Part shown: piece by piece, positions 1 through 8,654 of the stretch
Layout of the letters: each line of letters opens with the position of its first letter
How positions within the stretch are numbered: the stretch's first letter is position 1
DNA from: Planctomycetota bacterium
GTDB lineage: Bacteria; Planctomycetota; UBA1135; GCA-002686595
DNA: 36,471 nucleotides
Assembly (NCBI GenBank): GCA_011053145.1
Contig: DRLC01000004.1
Location: forward strand, 1 to 36,471
Direction of reading: 5' to 3'
The notes under the pieces: model-generated
Databases searched by the model: none
Seen by the model: only the letters and a program-made list of their open reading frames with translations
What the model was told of the DNA's origin: nothing
Made by a program: the position numbers and the translations under genes

Positions 1-1059
1 ATGGATGCCGACGACCCGCCCGCGTCCGGCGATGCGCTCGATCTCCGCGACGTACTGGCCCGGGTTGAGTTCCGCGACGACCACCCGCTCGACCCCGTCA
101 AGGGCCCGTTCGATCGCGCGTTCGGGGACCGGCCACAGGCTCTGGATCGTAAGGGATGAGACGCGCCGGCCCGCGGCGCGCATGTTGCGCACGGCGGCGC
201 GCATCGCGCCGGCGGTGACCCCGTAGCTGACGAGCAGCTCGGTCGCCCCGTCTTCGAGGTCCGATACCGTGAGCTCGATCTCGTCGGTGTGTTCCTCGAT
301 CTTCGCGACGAGGTGTCGGTTGAGCTTCCCGACCGTGACCGGGTCCTTCGTGATGAACGCGCCTTCGTCGTGCGTGGACCCCGTGAATCGCAAGACGACC
401 TCTTCCCCGTAGTGGGCCATCGGAGGTACGTCGCCGGCGGGCTCGAACGTGTAGGGTCGGAAGTCTTCGCTCGCCGCGGCGACGGCCCGCGGACGAACCG
501 GAGGAGCTTCGTAGTCCGCGATCTCCACGGTTGCGGCGGTCGCGACCAACTCCTTGTCGGTCAACAGGAAGACCGGACACCGAAAGCGCTCGGCGAGGTC
601 GAAGGCGCGCCGGGTCAGACTGTAGCACTCCGTGAGCGACGAAGGAGCGAGGGCGATGATCGGGTATCCGCCTCCGGTTCCCCAACGCACGAAGTTCACG
701 TCGCCCTGGCCGACCGTCGTCGCAGCCCCGGTCGCCGGTCCGAGTCGCTGTACATCGACGATCACGAGCGGCACCTCGCCCATGATCGCGACCCCGATGT
801 TCTCGCTGTAGAGGCTGATGCCCGGCCCGCTCGTCGCGGTCATCGCTCTGCGACCGGACTGCACCGCGCCGATGCACATGCCGATGGATGCGATCTCGTC
901 CTCTGCTTCGATCGAGATCCCGCCGACCTTCGGCATCTCGCGCATCATGGACATGAGGATCGGGGATGCGGGCGTGATCGGGTAGCCCGCGAAGAAATCA
1001 CACCCCGCGTCCAGCGCTCCCCGCGCCAGCGCCGTCGCTCCGTCGATGAACTCTCGCAT
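1..1059 (-). CDS. korA: 2-oxoacid:ferredoxin oxidoreductase alpha subunit (KorA-type), 3' end outside window
   Basis: The reverse strand is open from an ATG at 1059-1057 to the window edge (353 codons, no stop). The N-terminus carries the signature of the pyrimidine domain of 2-oxoacid:ferredoxin oxidoreductases: a GATALARGALDAGCDFFAGY start followed by PITPASPIL. Further on are EAEDEIASIGMCIGA, TATSGPGISLYSEN and the VDVQRLGPATGAATTVGQGD segment that is typical of KorA. Members oxidatively decarboxylate 2-oxoglutarate (or a related 2-oxoacid) to the acyl-CoA and reduce ferredoxin in the cytoplasm. The N-terminus starts directly with this domain, so no gamma domain is fused in front. The thiamine-pyrophosphate beta subunit (korB) would be expected next, beyond the left edge. 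No clear ribosome-binding site is visible. The sulfatase-like gene ends 95 bases upstream on the same strand. Substrate choice among 2-oxoacids is inferred. Confidence 0.88.
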   Translation of the reverse strand, partial: MREFIDGATALARGALDAGCDFFAGYPITPASPILMSMMREMPKVGGISIEAEDEIASIGMCIGAVQSGRRAMTATSGPGISLYSENIGVAIMGEVPLVIVDVQRLGPATGAATTVGQGDVNFVRWGTGGGYPIIALAPSSLTECYSLTRRAFDLAERFRCPVFLLTDKELVATAATVEIADYEAPPVRPRAVAAASEDFRPYTFEPAGDVPPMAHYGEEVVLRFTGSTHDEGAFITKDPVTVGKLNRHLVAKIEEHTDEIELTVSDLEDGATELLVSYGVTAGAMRAAVRNMRAAGRRVSSLTIQSLWPVPERAIERALDGVERVVVAELNPGQYVAEIERIAGRGRVVGIH

Positions 1060-1154
1060 CCGAGCAGAATAGACCCGATGAGGGGTTCCGGCGACCCGGC
1101 GCGGCCCGCATTCAAGCGGCTTTTTCCGCGGGTACCCTGACGCCGGCGTGAGAG

Positions 1155-2879
1155 CTACTTCGACCGGAGGCTCGCGGCTTCGGCGCTCCTTCCGACGGAC
1201 TCCAGCAGGGAAATCCAGCGCTCCTTCGCGGCGGCGGGCCCGGCCCCGAACGCGAAGGCGCGCTCGTAGCTGGCGATCGCATCCTCCGGGCGACCGAGCT
1301 GCTCGTAGCAGAGCGCCATGTCGAGGTAGGGAGCGACCCACTCTCCCTCGCGGAGCTCGATTGCGCGCCGATTGGCATCGATCGCCGCATGGAAGCGTCC
1401 GGCCTGCATCAGGCACTGCGCGAGGAGGTGCTGCGCCGTGTGGTTGCTCGGATCTCCCTCCATGACTTCTCGCAGCGTGCGGATCGCTTCGTTGACCTGG
1501 CCGCGGCGGACGAACGACTGTGCCTTCAGGAAGCCGGCGAGGGACGCAGCGCGCGTGTGCGGACTCGCGCGATCGCTCGAATCGAGGGGATCGGGAAGTC
1601 GGAAGAACTCGGTCCCGGCTCCGGCGTAACCGAGCTTCTCGATCTGCGCCTGGAGGGAACGATCCTCTCCGCCGAGTCCCGGCTGTTCCAGTCGGCTTCG
1701 TCGCGAGAGTTCCGCGATCGCGCCTTCCTGATCGCGCGTCTCGACCTCGTCGATCACGTTCGTCTCTTCGCCGCGATCGGCAGGGAAATAGAACTCCTGG
1801 GTCGAGGCGTGGACGTACTTTCCGCGCGAATCGACCCATCCGCAGAGCGGGCTCCAGCCGAACGAGATGTAGCCGAAGTAGGTTTCGAAGTAGACGCCGC
1901 GGTCCTCGGGCACTCGCCTCCGGAAGAGATCCACTCCATCGTGAGTCTCCGGCACCCCTAGGTTGAGGGCGGTCGAGATCGTCGGATAGAGGTCCACCAG
2001 GCTGACGCGATCGGCGAAGCGCGCACCGGCGCTCCATCCGTCGGGGTACCGCAGGATCAGTGGGACCCGCAGGGTCGAGTCGAACCCGAAGCAGCCGTGG
2101 GTGTTCTCGCCGTGCCGTCCCCGGCCTTCGCCGTGGTCGGCGGTCACGACCACGAGCGTCTCGTCGAGAAGCCCGTCTTCTTCCATGTGCGCGAGGACTC
2201 GCCCGAATTCCCGGTCGATCCAGCCGACCTCGCCCAGGTAGGGGTCTCCACCCGCCGCGCCCAGGAACTCCTCCGGGCACTTGTGGGGGCCGTGCGCGTC
2301 GAAGTAGTGGATCCAGAGGAAGAACGGCAGGGACGGGTCGCGCTCCTCGAACCAGTCGAGGACCCGGTCGGTCACGGTCACGCAGGAGCGGGAAACAGCG
2401 GCTTCGGGATCCGCGGTGGCCCCGCCCTCGGGCTGGTCGTAGGTCTGGAAACCCTGCGAGAGCCCGAACTCATCCTCGAGCACCACCGCGGCGATGAAGG
2501 CGGCGGTCTCGATACCCCGCGCCCGAGCCCGCTCCGCCAGCGTGATCGCCGACTCCGGCAGGACCATCGAACCGTTCATTCGGACCGAATGGCGAAGCGG
2601 ATAGAGGCCCGTCATCATCGAGGAGTGCGACGGGGCCGTGATCGGGACCGGAGTGCGGGCGTTGCTGTAGAGGACCCCCTCTTCCGCGAGTCGGTCGAAG
2701 TGCGGCGTCAGCCCGTCCGGGGCGCCGTAGCACGAGAGGGTGCTCGGGTTGGTCGTATCGAGGGTGACGAGCAGGACCGAGCGCACCGGGCCCTCGTTCG
2801 CGCCGCACGCCGCGAGGAGTGGGGCGAGGAGCAGGATGCGGAAAGGGTGGTGACGGGGAGTGCGGGGCTCGTTCTCCAT
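1155..2879 (-). CDS. Sulfatase-superfamily lipoprotein with Thr at the nucleophile position and C-terminal TPRs
   Basis: 574 residues. An N-terminal lipoprotein signal ends in LLAAC (Cys25). The alkaline-phosphatase/sulfatase fold follows: metal Asp in VTLDTT (Asp41), and ADHGE with a following GENTHG loop. Where formylglycine sulfatases have C-x-P-S-R, this protein has T-A-P-S-H (Thr81), followed by the usual SSMMTGLYP helix. It therefore lacks the Cys that becomes formylglycine and the following Arg. A large bacterial family shares this PSH form, and Thr is the nucleophile in related phospho-transferases, so phosphoester or transferase chemistry is possible. Residues of about 435-570 form TPR-like helix pairs (for example RGQVNEAIRTLREVMEGDPSN). 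It is probably anchored to a membrane on the periplasmic side. It lies 36 bases downstream of the amidohydrolase and 95 bases upstream of korA, all on one strand. Substrate unknown. Confidence 0.85.
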   Translation of the reverse strand: MENEPRTPRHHPFRILLLAPLLAACGANEGPVRSVLLVTLDTTNPSTLSCYGAPDGLTPHFDRLAEEGVLYSNARTPVPITAPSHSSMMTGLYPLRHSVRMNGSMVLPESAITLAERARARGIETAAFIAAVVLEDEFGLSQGFQTYDQPEGGATADPEAAVSRSCVTVTDRVLDWFEERDPSLPFFLWIHYFDAHGPHKCPEEFLGAAGGDPYLGEVGWIDREFGRVLAHMEEDGLLDETLVVVTADHGEGRGRHGENTHGCFGFDSTLRVPLILRYPDGWSAGARFADRVSLVDLYPTISTALNLGVPETHDGVDLFRRRVPEDRGVYFETYFGYISFGWSPLCGWVDSRGKYVHASTQEFYFPADRGEETNVIDEVETRDQEGAIAELSRRSRLEQPGLGGEDRSLQAQIEKLGYAGAGTEFFRLPDPLDSSDRASPHTRAASLAGFLKAQSFVRRGQVNEAIRTLREVMEGDPSNHTAQHLLAQCLMQAGRFHAAIDANRRAIELREGEWVAPYLDMALCYEQLGRPEDAIASYERAFAFGAGPAAAKERWISLLESVGRSAEAASLRSK

Positions 2880-2915
2880 CCGGGGAGCCTACCAAGCCGG
2901 CTCCCGGGTCCGGCG

Positions 2916-4199
2916 TCAGGGCCGCCGGAACGCGACCTTGCCGCCTTTCATCACGAACCCGACGCGCTCGGTGGCTGTGATGTCCTCGAGGGGGTTTCCT
3001 TCGACGGCGACGAGATCGGCCCTCGAGCCAGGGCGCAGGTTGCCGAGGTCGGGCCTTCCGAGGAGGTCCGCGGCGTTGACGGTCGCGGTTCGGATCGCGT
3101 CGAGGGGCGACATTCCCCGAGCGACCAGAGCGGCGAACTCCTTGGCGTTGATGCCGTGGGGGATCACAGCGGCGTCGGTTCCGAAGGCGATCGGGACCCC
3201 CATGCGCACCGCGGTTTCGACCCCCCGAACCGCGAGCGGGAGCACCTCGCGCGCCTTGTTCGCGATGTGCTCGGGCAGGATCGAGAGGTCGAGGAGGTCG
3301 ACGAGTCCCGTCGTGGGGACGAGGTAGGTCCCGCGGGCGATCATCTCCCGGGCGACCTCCTCGTCGAGGAGCGATCCGTGCTCGATCGAGGCGACGCCAC
3401 CTCGCACCGCAGCGAGGATTCCCGCCTTCCCGTGGGCGTGGGCGCAGACCTTGATGCCGTGGCGTCCCGCCTCTTCCACGACAGCCGCGATCTCCTCGTC
3501 GGACATCTGCTGGGCGCCGACGCTGTCCTCGAACGAGAGCACGCCCGCGGTCGCGACGATCTTGATGACCTTCGCGCCGTGCTTGATCTGGTAGCGAGTG
3601 GCGCGGATGCACTGGTCCACGCCGTCCGCGATCCCGTGCTCGGGGTCGAGTTCGAGGATCCCCGGCGCAAAGCCCGTCACGTCGGCGTGTCCCCCGGTGA
3701 TGCCGATCGCGTGCCCGGCGGGGATGATCCGCGGGCCGATGACCGTGCCCGCTTCGATCGCGCGAGCCAGGGCGACATCGGCGAATCCACTCGACCCGAC
3801 GTTGCGCACCGTCGTGAAGCCCGCCTCCAGCGTCCGGCGTGCGTGGGCCGTCCCTCGAATCGCCGCGTCGACCGCCGTTTCGCGCACCTCGCGGATGAAG
3901 GACTGCGCGTCGATCTCATATCCGAGGTGGACGTGGCAGTCGATCCAGCCGGGCATCAGTGTCCTGTCGCCGAGTTCGATGCGATCGGCATCCTCGGGAA
4001 GATCGAGGTTCCTCCCGACGGCGACGATCGAGTCGCCTTCGATGAGGACGGTGGCGTCGGTGATCAGCTCACCGGACTCGGGATCGAGGACTCGCGCCGC
4101 GTGGAGGGCGATGCGGGGCGGCGGGGCATCCTTCTCCTGGAAGCGGGCCGTGGCGGGCAGGAACGTGGTGAGGAGCAGGAAACCGATCAGGTGACGCAT
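2916..4199 (-). CDS. Exported metal-dependent amidohydrolase (imidazolonepropionase/prolidase-like)
   Basis: 427 residues from the ATG at 4199-4197. This start is chosen because MRHLIGFLLLTTFLPATA is a clean signal peptide; the frame stays open further upstream but adds a non-natural Arg/Pro-rich stretch. The amidohydrolase TIM-barrel signature is complete: GWIDCHVHLGYE (HxH metal pair), VIKIVATAG (candidate carboxylated Lys), CAHAHG and IEHGSLLD (metal His), and FGTDAA (catalytic Asp). The C-terminal DLLGRPDLGNLRPGSRADLV closes the small beta domain. This subgroup cleaves C-N bonds in cyclic amides or Xaa-Pro/acyl-Lys dipeptides; the exact substrate cannot be read from sequence. The signal peptide places it outside the cytoplasm. 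It is first in a minus-strand run that continues with the sulfatase-like gene and korA. Confidence 0.88.
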   Translation of the reverse strand: MRHLIGFLLLTTFLPATARFQEKDAPPPRIALHAARVLDPESGELITDATVLIEGDSIVAVGRNLDLPEDADRIELGDRTLMPGWIDCHVHLGYEIDAQSFIREVRETAVDAAIRGTAHARRTLEAGFTTVRNVGSSGFADVALARAIEAGTVIGPRIIPAGHAIGITGGHADVTGFAPGILELDPEHGIADGVDQCIRATRYQIKHGAKVIKIVATAGVLSFEDSVGAQQMSDEEIAAVVEEAGRHGIKVCAHAHGKAGILAAVRGGVASIEHGSLLDEEVAREMIARGTYLVPTTGLVDLLDLSILPEHIANKAREVLPLAVRGVETAVRMGVPIAFGTDAAVIPHGINAKEFAALVARGMSPLDAIRTATVNAADLLGRPDLGNLRPGSRADLVAVEGNPLEDITATERVGFVMKGGKVAFRRP

Positions 4200-4468
4200 G
4201 GAGGTCGGGGTTGGGGACTCGCGGGCCTCGGAGCATCGGGGCGGGCGAGGTCCGCCGTCAAGCCGGATCCGCCACCGAATTCCCGGCCGCGGCAATGCAC
4301 CTCTCGCGTCCCGCCTTCCTGGTCCCGTCGGTGGGCTTCTGGCGTATATTGTTCAGGGAGAGAGACTCCGGTGGGCGGGTGTTCCAAGAGCGCCGTTCTC
4401 CGGATCCCGTTGGACGCGGTCGACCCTGGATTCGAGACCGGCCGTGCTTGGGAGGAGACTCTCTCCAG
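4200..4468. promoter_or_regulatory. Divergent intergenic region between amidohydrolase and kinase
   Basis: This 269-base gap must carry promoters for both divergent units. The only AT-rich point is TATATT at 4345-4350, which could serve as a plus-strand -10, but no convincing -35 lies 16-18 bases upstream. GGGAGGAG at 4450-4457 is a plausible ribosome-binding site for the kinase. No other gene or strong repeat was seen. Confidence 0.3.
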
Positions 4469-7039
4469 GTGAGAGACCCCCGATGCACGCGATTGACTGC
4501 TCCTGAGAACAACCCGAACCGTGAGAGGGTTCGTGATGTCCTCCGCAGAGCCCTCGACTTGAGCCCCGAGGAAAGGCGCGCGTTCGTGGAGAAGAACCTG
4601 CCGGCGGGGGAGAGCCTGCGGGATGCGCTCGCGCTGCTCGACGAAGCGGACGAACTCGACGGCTTCCTCGAATCCCCGGTCCTTCCCGCGGAAGAGTCCT
4701 TCGAGCCCGCGCTTCCCGAGAGTATCGGTCCGTACCGCGTGAAGCGCATCCTGGGGTGGGGGTCGATGGGGGTCGTGTATCTCGCCGAGCAGAAGTCCCC
4801 CGCGCGCCTCGTGGCCTTGAAGGTGCTGCGCCTCGATGCGAGCACCGAAACCATGGCGAAGCGCTTCCGGAAGGAAGGAGAACTCCTGGCCCGGCTTTCG
4901 CACCCGGGCGTCGCTTCGATCTTCGAGGCCGGGGTTGCGAAGCTCGGAGCGGGAGAGCAACCGTACCTCGCGATGCAGTACATCCAGGGGCGTTCGATCA
5001 CGAGCTACGCGGAGGAACACGGGCTCGACCGCCGGGAGCGTGTCCGGCTCCTCGCGCGCGTCGCCCGTGCCGTGGTCCACGCCCATGAGCATGGGGTCCT
5101 GCACCGAGACCTCAAGCCGGAAAACATCCTCGTGACGGAATCCGGAGACCCCTTCGTGCTCGACTTCGGAGTAGCGCACACCGCGAAGGGAAACGAGGAC
5201 GAGCTCACGCTGACCGCGACCGGCCAGGTCGTCGGGACGCTCGCCTACATGGCGCCCGAGCAGGCGCGCGGCGGCGAACTCGACGAGCGTGCGGACCTCT
5301 TCGCCCTCGGCGCGATCCTGTACGAGCTGTTGACCGGCGAACTCCCCTTCGACGTGCGGGGAAGACTGCCGCACGAGGCGCTGCGGATCGTCGCGGATGG
5401 GGACTGGCGTCCACCGACCCTGCACGATCCGACGCTGACCGGGGATATCCTGGCGATCCTCGCCACCGCCCTCGCTCCGGAACCCGTGCGACGCTACCCG
5501 GACGTGGCTTCCTTTGCGTCCGACCTAGAGAGGTGGCTCTCGGGGGAGCGGATCCAGGCCCGGCCCCCGTCGGCCTTCGATGAACTCGTGCGCTTCATCC
5601 GGCGCAACCGGGCGCTCGCAATCGCCGCGACCCTCGTCCTCCTCGCACTCGGCGGGCTCCTCGCCTGGGGAATCGGGACCGCGCGGGATCTGCACGAGCA
5701 AGAAGGGCTGGCGAGGATCCTCGCCGATCAGCAGAGCCTCGCCGACCTGAAGGACATGGTCGACTCGCTCTGGCCGACCTCGACCTCCACCGTGCCCGCG
5801 TTCGATCGTTGGCTCGCGAGCGCACATCGGCTCCTCGAACGCGTGCCCGACGACCGAGAAATCCTCGCGCAATGGGGGGCGAGGGGGATCGCAGGCCCGG
5901 GGCGATCGCGCGGATGGGATGGGCTCGAGTGGGACGCGTCCGGTTTTCTCGATGAACTGGTCGTTTTCGGAGAGAACGACGTGCCCGAGATGGAGACGCG
6001 CCGCGACGTCGCGGCGGCGATGTTCACCCGGACCGTGGAGGATCGTCGTGAGGAATGGGATGCGGTTCGCGAGCGCGTTGCTTCCGATCCGCGGTTCGCA
6101 GGGCTGCGGCTGCCTCCCCAGGAGGGGCTCGTGCCCCTAGGGCCTGATCCGGTTTCGGGGCTCGAGGAATTCGCGCTCTGGAACACCGGGGAGGTGCCCG
6201 GGCGCGATGCCGATGGCTTCCTGGAACCGCGCGCGGAGGATGCGTTGGTTCTCGTCTTGATCCCGGGGGGCACGGTGGAGATCGGTTCGCCGGATGCCCT
6301 GTCCGGAGAGGCCACGACCCATTATCTCGGCCCTCCCGTTCCTATCGACCTAGATCCGTTCTTGATCGGCAAGTTCGAGTTCACCCAGGCGCAGTGGGTC
6401 CGCGCGTTCGGGTTCAATCCGAGCGACTGGGATGTGGGATCGACCGTGAGAGGGAAGGACATTACCGGACTCAATCCGGTCGAGTCGCTGAGTTGGCAGC
6501 AGTGCATGGAGCTCCTGCCTCGGATCGGACTCGTCCTGCCGACCGAAGCCCAGTGGGAGCGCGCGGCGCGGGGGAAGAGTTCGGATGCATGTCTCGTGGG
6601 ACCGACGTGGGAATCCCTGGACGGGCTCGTGAACTGGAACACCTACGATTCCTCCGGTCAGGTCCCGGGCGTGGAACTCGAGGACGATGGTCACTTCTGC
6701 CACATGCCGGTGGGGTCCTTTCCGCCGAACACGTACGGCCTCTACGACGTCCTCGGGAACGTCTGGGAGTACTGCCGGGACGTGTACAAGGTGGACTACC
6801 ACGAGCTTCCGCATCGACCCGGGGACGGGCTCGTCATCGCGGAACCGGACGGAGATCAGCCGAAGAGGGGACGTGGCTGGGCGGACCTCCCCTCCAGGTA
6901 CAATGTCTTTTCCCGAGGAATGAACCGATTCGATGGCCGTGGTCCAGCGACTGGACTGCGCCCCGCACGCCGGCTCTCCCTCGAAGAATCCGCCGATTCC
7001 CGTCGCACGGCTGGGGCCTCGATCGAATCTACCCGATGA
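4469..7039 (+). CDS. Membrane Ser/Thr protein kinase with C-terminal FGE-sulfatase-like (formylglycine-generating enzyme family) domain
   Basis: 856 residues from a GTG at 4469, preceded by GGGAGGAG at 4450-4457. A TTG at 4493 is an alternative, and the frame is open back to 4211 without coding character. Residues 1-85 form the short helical leader typical of planctomycete sigma-linked kinases (LSPEERRAFVEKNLP). The kinase domain spans about 87-350: glycine loop LGWGSMGVVYLAE, VALKVL lysine, HRDLKPEN near 211, LDFGVA and APEQARG. A membrane span (ALAIAATLVLLALGGLLAWG) lies near 380-405. Residues of about 590-845 are an FGE-sulfatase domain (LIPGGTVEIGS, LPTEAQWERAARG, YGLYDVLGNVWEYCRD), presumably periplasmic; in kinase fusions it usually acts as a binding or scaffold domain. 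The stop overlaps the start of the sigma factor gene (ATGA), so the two are probably translationally coupled and work in one signalling route. Start codon uncertain. Confidence 0.85.
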   Translation: MRDPRCTRLTAPENNPNRERVRDVLRRALDLSPEERRAFVEKNLPAGESLRDALALLDEADELDGFLESPVLPAEESFEPALPESIGPYRVKRILGWGSMGVVYLAEQKSPARLVALKVLRLDASTETMAKRFRKEGELLARLSHPGVASIFEAGVAKLGAGEQPYLAMQYIQGRSITSYAEEHGLDRRERVRLLARVARAVVHAHEHGVLHRDLKPENILVTESGDPFVLDFGVAHTAKGNEDELTLTATGQVVGTLAYMAPEQARGGELDERADLFALGAILYELLTGELPFDVRGRLPHEALRIVADGDWRPPTLHDPTLTGDILAILATALAPEPVRRYPDVASFASDLERWLSGERIQARPPSAFDELVRFIRRNRALAIAATLVLLALGGLLAWGIGTARDLHEQEGLARILADQQSLADLKDMVDSLWPTSTSTVPAFDRWLASAHRLLERVPDDREILAQWGARGIAGPGRSRGWDGLEWDASGFLDELVVFGENDVPEMETRRDVAAAMFTRTVEDRREEWDAVRERVASDPRFAGLRLPPQEGLVPLGPDPVSGLEEFALWNTGEVPGRDADGFLEPRAEDALVLVLIPGGTVEIGSPDALSGEATTHYLGPPVPIDLDPFLIGKFEFTQAQWVRAFGFNPSDWDVGSTVRGKDITGLNPVESLSWQQCMELLPRIGLVLPTEAQWERAARGKSSDACLVGPTWESLDGLVNWNTYDSSGQVPGVELEDDGHFCHMPVGSFPPNTYGLYDVLGNVWEYCRDVYKVDYHELPHRPGDGLVIAEPDGDQPKRGRGWADLPSRYNVFSRGMNRFDGRGPATGLRPARRLSLEESADSRRTAGASIESTR

Positions 7040-7545
7040 GCATGGCTTCCAACTCCAAGATACCTCTGGATGAGCTCGCCGCGGAACTCTTCGACGACCT
7101 CCGGGGGCTCGCACGCCGTTCCCTCCTCCGGGGAGCGCGTCTCGATCCGACCGAACTCGTGAATCAGGCCTGGGTCCGGTTGGCGCGCAGCTACGAACTC
7201 GACGCGATGCCCAGGGAGGACTTCCTCGCCCTGTGCGCGACGATCATGAGGCGTCTGGCGGTCGATGAGGGGCGTCGGCGCCTCGTGGAGCGGTGCGGGG
7301 GGGATCGGATCACGCTCTCGGGCGTCGCTGCCGAGGGAGGGGATCAGGACGTGGACCTGATGGCGCTGGACGAGGCCCTGGACACCCTCAAGGGGGTCGA
7401 CGCGCGCTGGGCTCGCATCGTCGAGCTCCGGTTCTTCGGCGGCCTGACCGAGGAAGAGGTGGCCCGCGTGCTCGGACTCTCACGCCGGACGATCGTGCGC
7501 GAGTGGAAGCTCGCCCGTGCCTGGCTGAAGATCAAGCTCGGTTGA
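7036..7545 (+). CDS. ECF-type RNA polymerase sigma factor
   Basis: 169 residues. The ATG at 7036 overlaps the kinase stop codon in an ATGA; a second ATG at 7042 is possible. Region 2 is recognisable in ELAAELFDDLRGLARRSLL, LDPTELVNQAWVRLARS and FLALCATIMRRLAVDEGRRR. Region 4 is recognisable in ARIVELRFFGGLTEEEVARV followed by LGLSRRTIVREWKLARAWLK, a complete helix-turn-helix. This matches the ECF group often paired with Ser/Thr kinases in planctomycetes and acidobacteria. No anti-sigma factor gene is adjacent, so control by phosphorylation through the upstream kinase is the likeliest model (inference). The order kinase then sigma is the reverse of what I recall as more usual. It ends 32 bases before the convergent aroB stop. 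Confidence 0.9.
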   Translation: MSMASNSKIPLDELAAELFDDLRGLARRSLLRGARLDPTELVNQAWVRLARSYELDAMPREDFLALCATIMRRLAVDEGRRRLVERCGGDRITLSGVAAEGGDQDVDLMALDEALDTLKGVDARWARIVELRFFGGLTEEEVARVLGLSRRTIVREWKLARAWLKIKLG

Positions 7546-7577
7546 CCGAGAGCTCGTTCCTCACCTTTGCCGCGGCA

Positions 7578-8654
7578 TCAGGAGAGGAGCTTCGTGACGA
7601 GTTCGGCGGGAAGCTCCACTCCGTGGACGAGATCTCCAACTCCCCTCGGCAGGACGAAGAGCGGCTTTCCGCCCCGCCCCTTCTTGTCGTGGGTCATCGC
7701 AGCGAGGACGTCCGCGGCAGCGGCCTTCGCGTCGTGGCGCTCGAGGAGTGCGGTGAGGCTCGCGCAGAGTCCTAGCCTTTCGAGCGAGTTCGCGAGCCGT
7801 TCTTCGAGCTGTGGCCCGTTCGCGATCCCGACCTCGTGAGCGGCACGGGCGGCGAGGAGCACTCCGAGGCCGACCGCTTCGCCGTGGGGGATGCGCCCGA
7901 AACCGGCGGCGCGTTCGATCCCGTGGGCGAAGGTGTGGCCGAGGTTGAGTTTCGCGCGTTCTCCCGACTCGCGCGGATCCGCGGCAACGATTTCGGCCTT
8001 GACGCGGGCACAGGCGGCGACGAGATCGGTCAACGCCTCCGAATCGCCCGCTGCGGCGGCATGCGCCATCGTTTCGACCTTCGTGAGGAGCTCTTCCCCG
8101 CCAACCACCGCGGTCTTGAGCACCTCGCCGAGCCCGGAACGAAACTCGTGGGTCGGAAGGGTCGCCAGGGGCGCCGGATCCAGGAAGACCGCCCGGGGAT
8201 GGTGGAACGTCCCGGCGAGATTCTTTCCGGCGAGGAGGTTCACCGCGGTCTTGCCTCCGATCGCCGCATCGCACTGGGCGAGCAGGGTCGTGGGGCAGTG
8301 CACCACGTCGATCCCGCGCAGGAAGAGCGAGGCGGCGAATCCCCCGAGGTCGCTGACCACGCCTCCCCCGAACGTGACGACCAGCGAGGCACGGTCGAGG
8401 CCCGCCCCGGCGAGAAAATCGAGGACCCCTTCGACGCGCGCGATGCTCTTGGCGGCTTCCCCGGGTGCGAGCGCGAGCCGTGGAACGTCCGCGAGCGGAC
8501 CGAGCAGCCGCAGGTGGAGCTTCTCGACCGTCGCATCGGTCAGGACCGCCACCCGACGGTCGCCGACGAAACCCGCGACTTCCTCGAGGGCGCCCGCCCC
8601 GACGACGAGTTCGCTGGCGGGATCGGTGCCGACCGAGATCCTCTCGCAGCTCAT
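7578..8654 (-). CDS. aroB: 3-dehydroquinate synthase
   Basis: 358 residues, normal for the family. AroB converts DAHP to 3-dehydroquinate, the second step of the shikimate pathway, using NAD+ and a divalent metal in the cytoplasm. Diagnostic segments are LAPGEAAKSI, VVTFGGGVVSDLGGFAAS, CPTTLLAQCDAAIGGKTAVN, the metal-binding LGEVLKTAVV, KLNLGHTFAHGIE and PHGEAVGLG, and the C-terminal MTHDKKGRGGKPLFVLP. The start ATG (8654-8652) overlaps the stop of the upstream membrane-protein gene as ATGA, so the two are probably translationally coupled. A Cys replaces the more usual Val in the VDAAIGGKT motif. Confidence 0.96.
   Translation of the reverse strand: MSCERISVGTDPASELVVGAGALEEVAGFVGDRRVAVLTDATVEKLHLRLLGPLADVPRLALAPGEAAKSIARVEGVLDFLAGAGLDRASLVVTFGGGVVSDLGGFAASLFLRGIDVVHCPTTLLAQCDAAIGGKTAVNLLAGKNLAGTFHHPRAVFLDPAPLATLPTHEFRSGLGEVLKTAVVGGEELLTKVETMAHAAAAGDSEALTDLVAACARVKAEIVAADPRESGERAKLNLGHTFAHGIERAAGFGRIPHGEAVGLGVLLAARAAHEVGIANGPQLEERLANSLERLGLCASLTALLERHDAKAAAADVLAAMTHDKKGRGGKPLFVLPRGVGDLVHGVELPAELVTKLLS

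Noticed and set aside
289-1140. Plus-strand open frame opposite korA
   Set aside because: The reverse frame carries the full KorA signature; this one is Arg/Asp/His-rich without motifs.
4341-4354. TATATT as a plus-strand -10 for the kinase
   Set aside because: No acceptable -35 at 16-18 bases, so it is only mentioned within the intergenic entry.
4211-4468. Upstream extension of the kinase gene to a TTG at 4211
   Set aside because: The added 86 residues lack coding character and fill the divergent promoter region; a GTG at 4469 has GGGAGGAG before it.
2097-4472. Plus-strand open frame of about 790 codons opposite the sulfatase-like and amidohydrolase genes
   Set aside because: It spans two well-supported reverse genes and the promoter gap; composition is that of a shadow frame.
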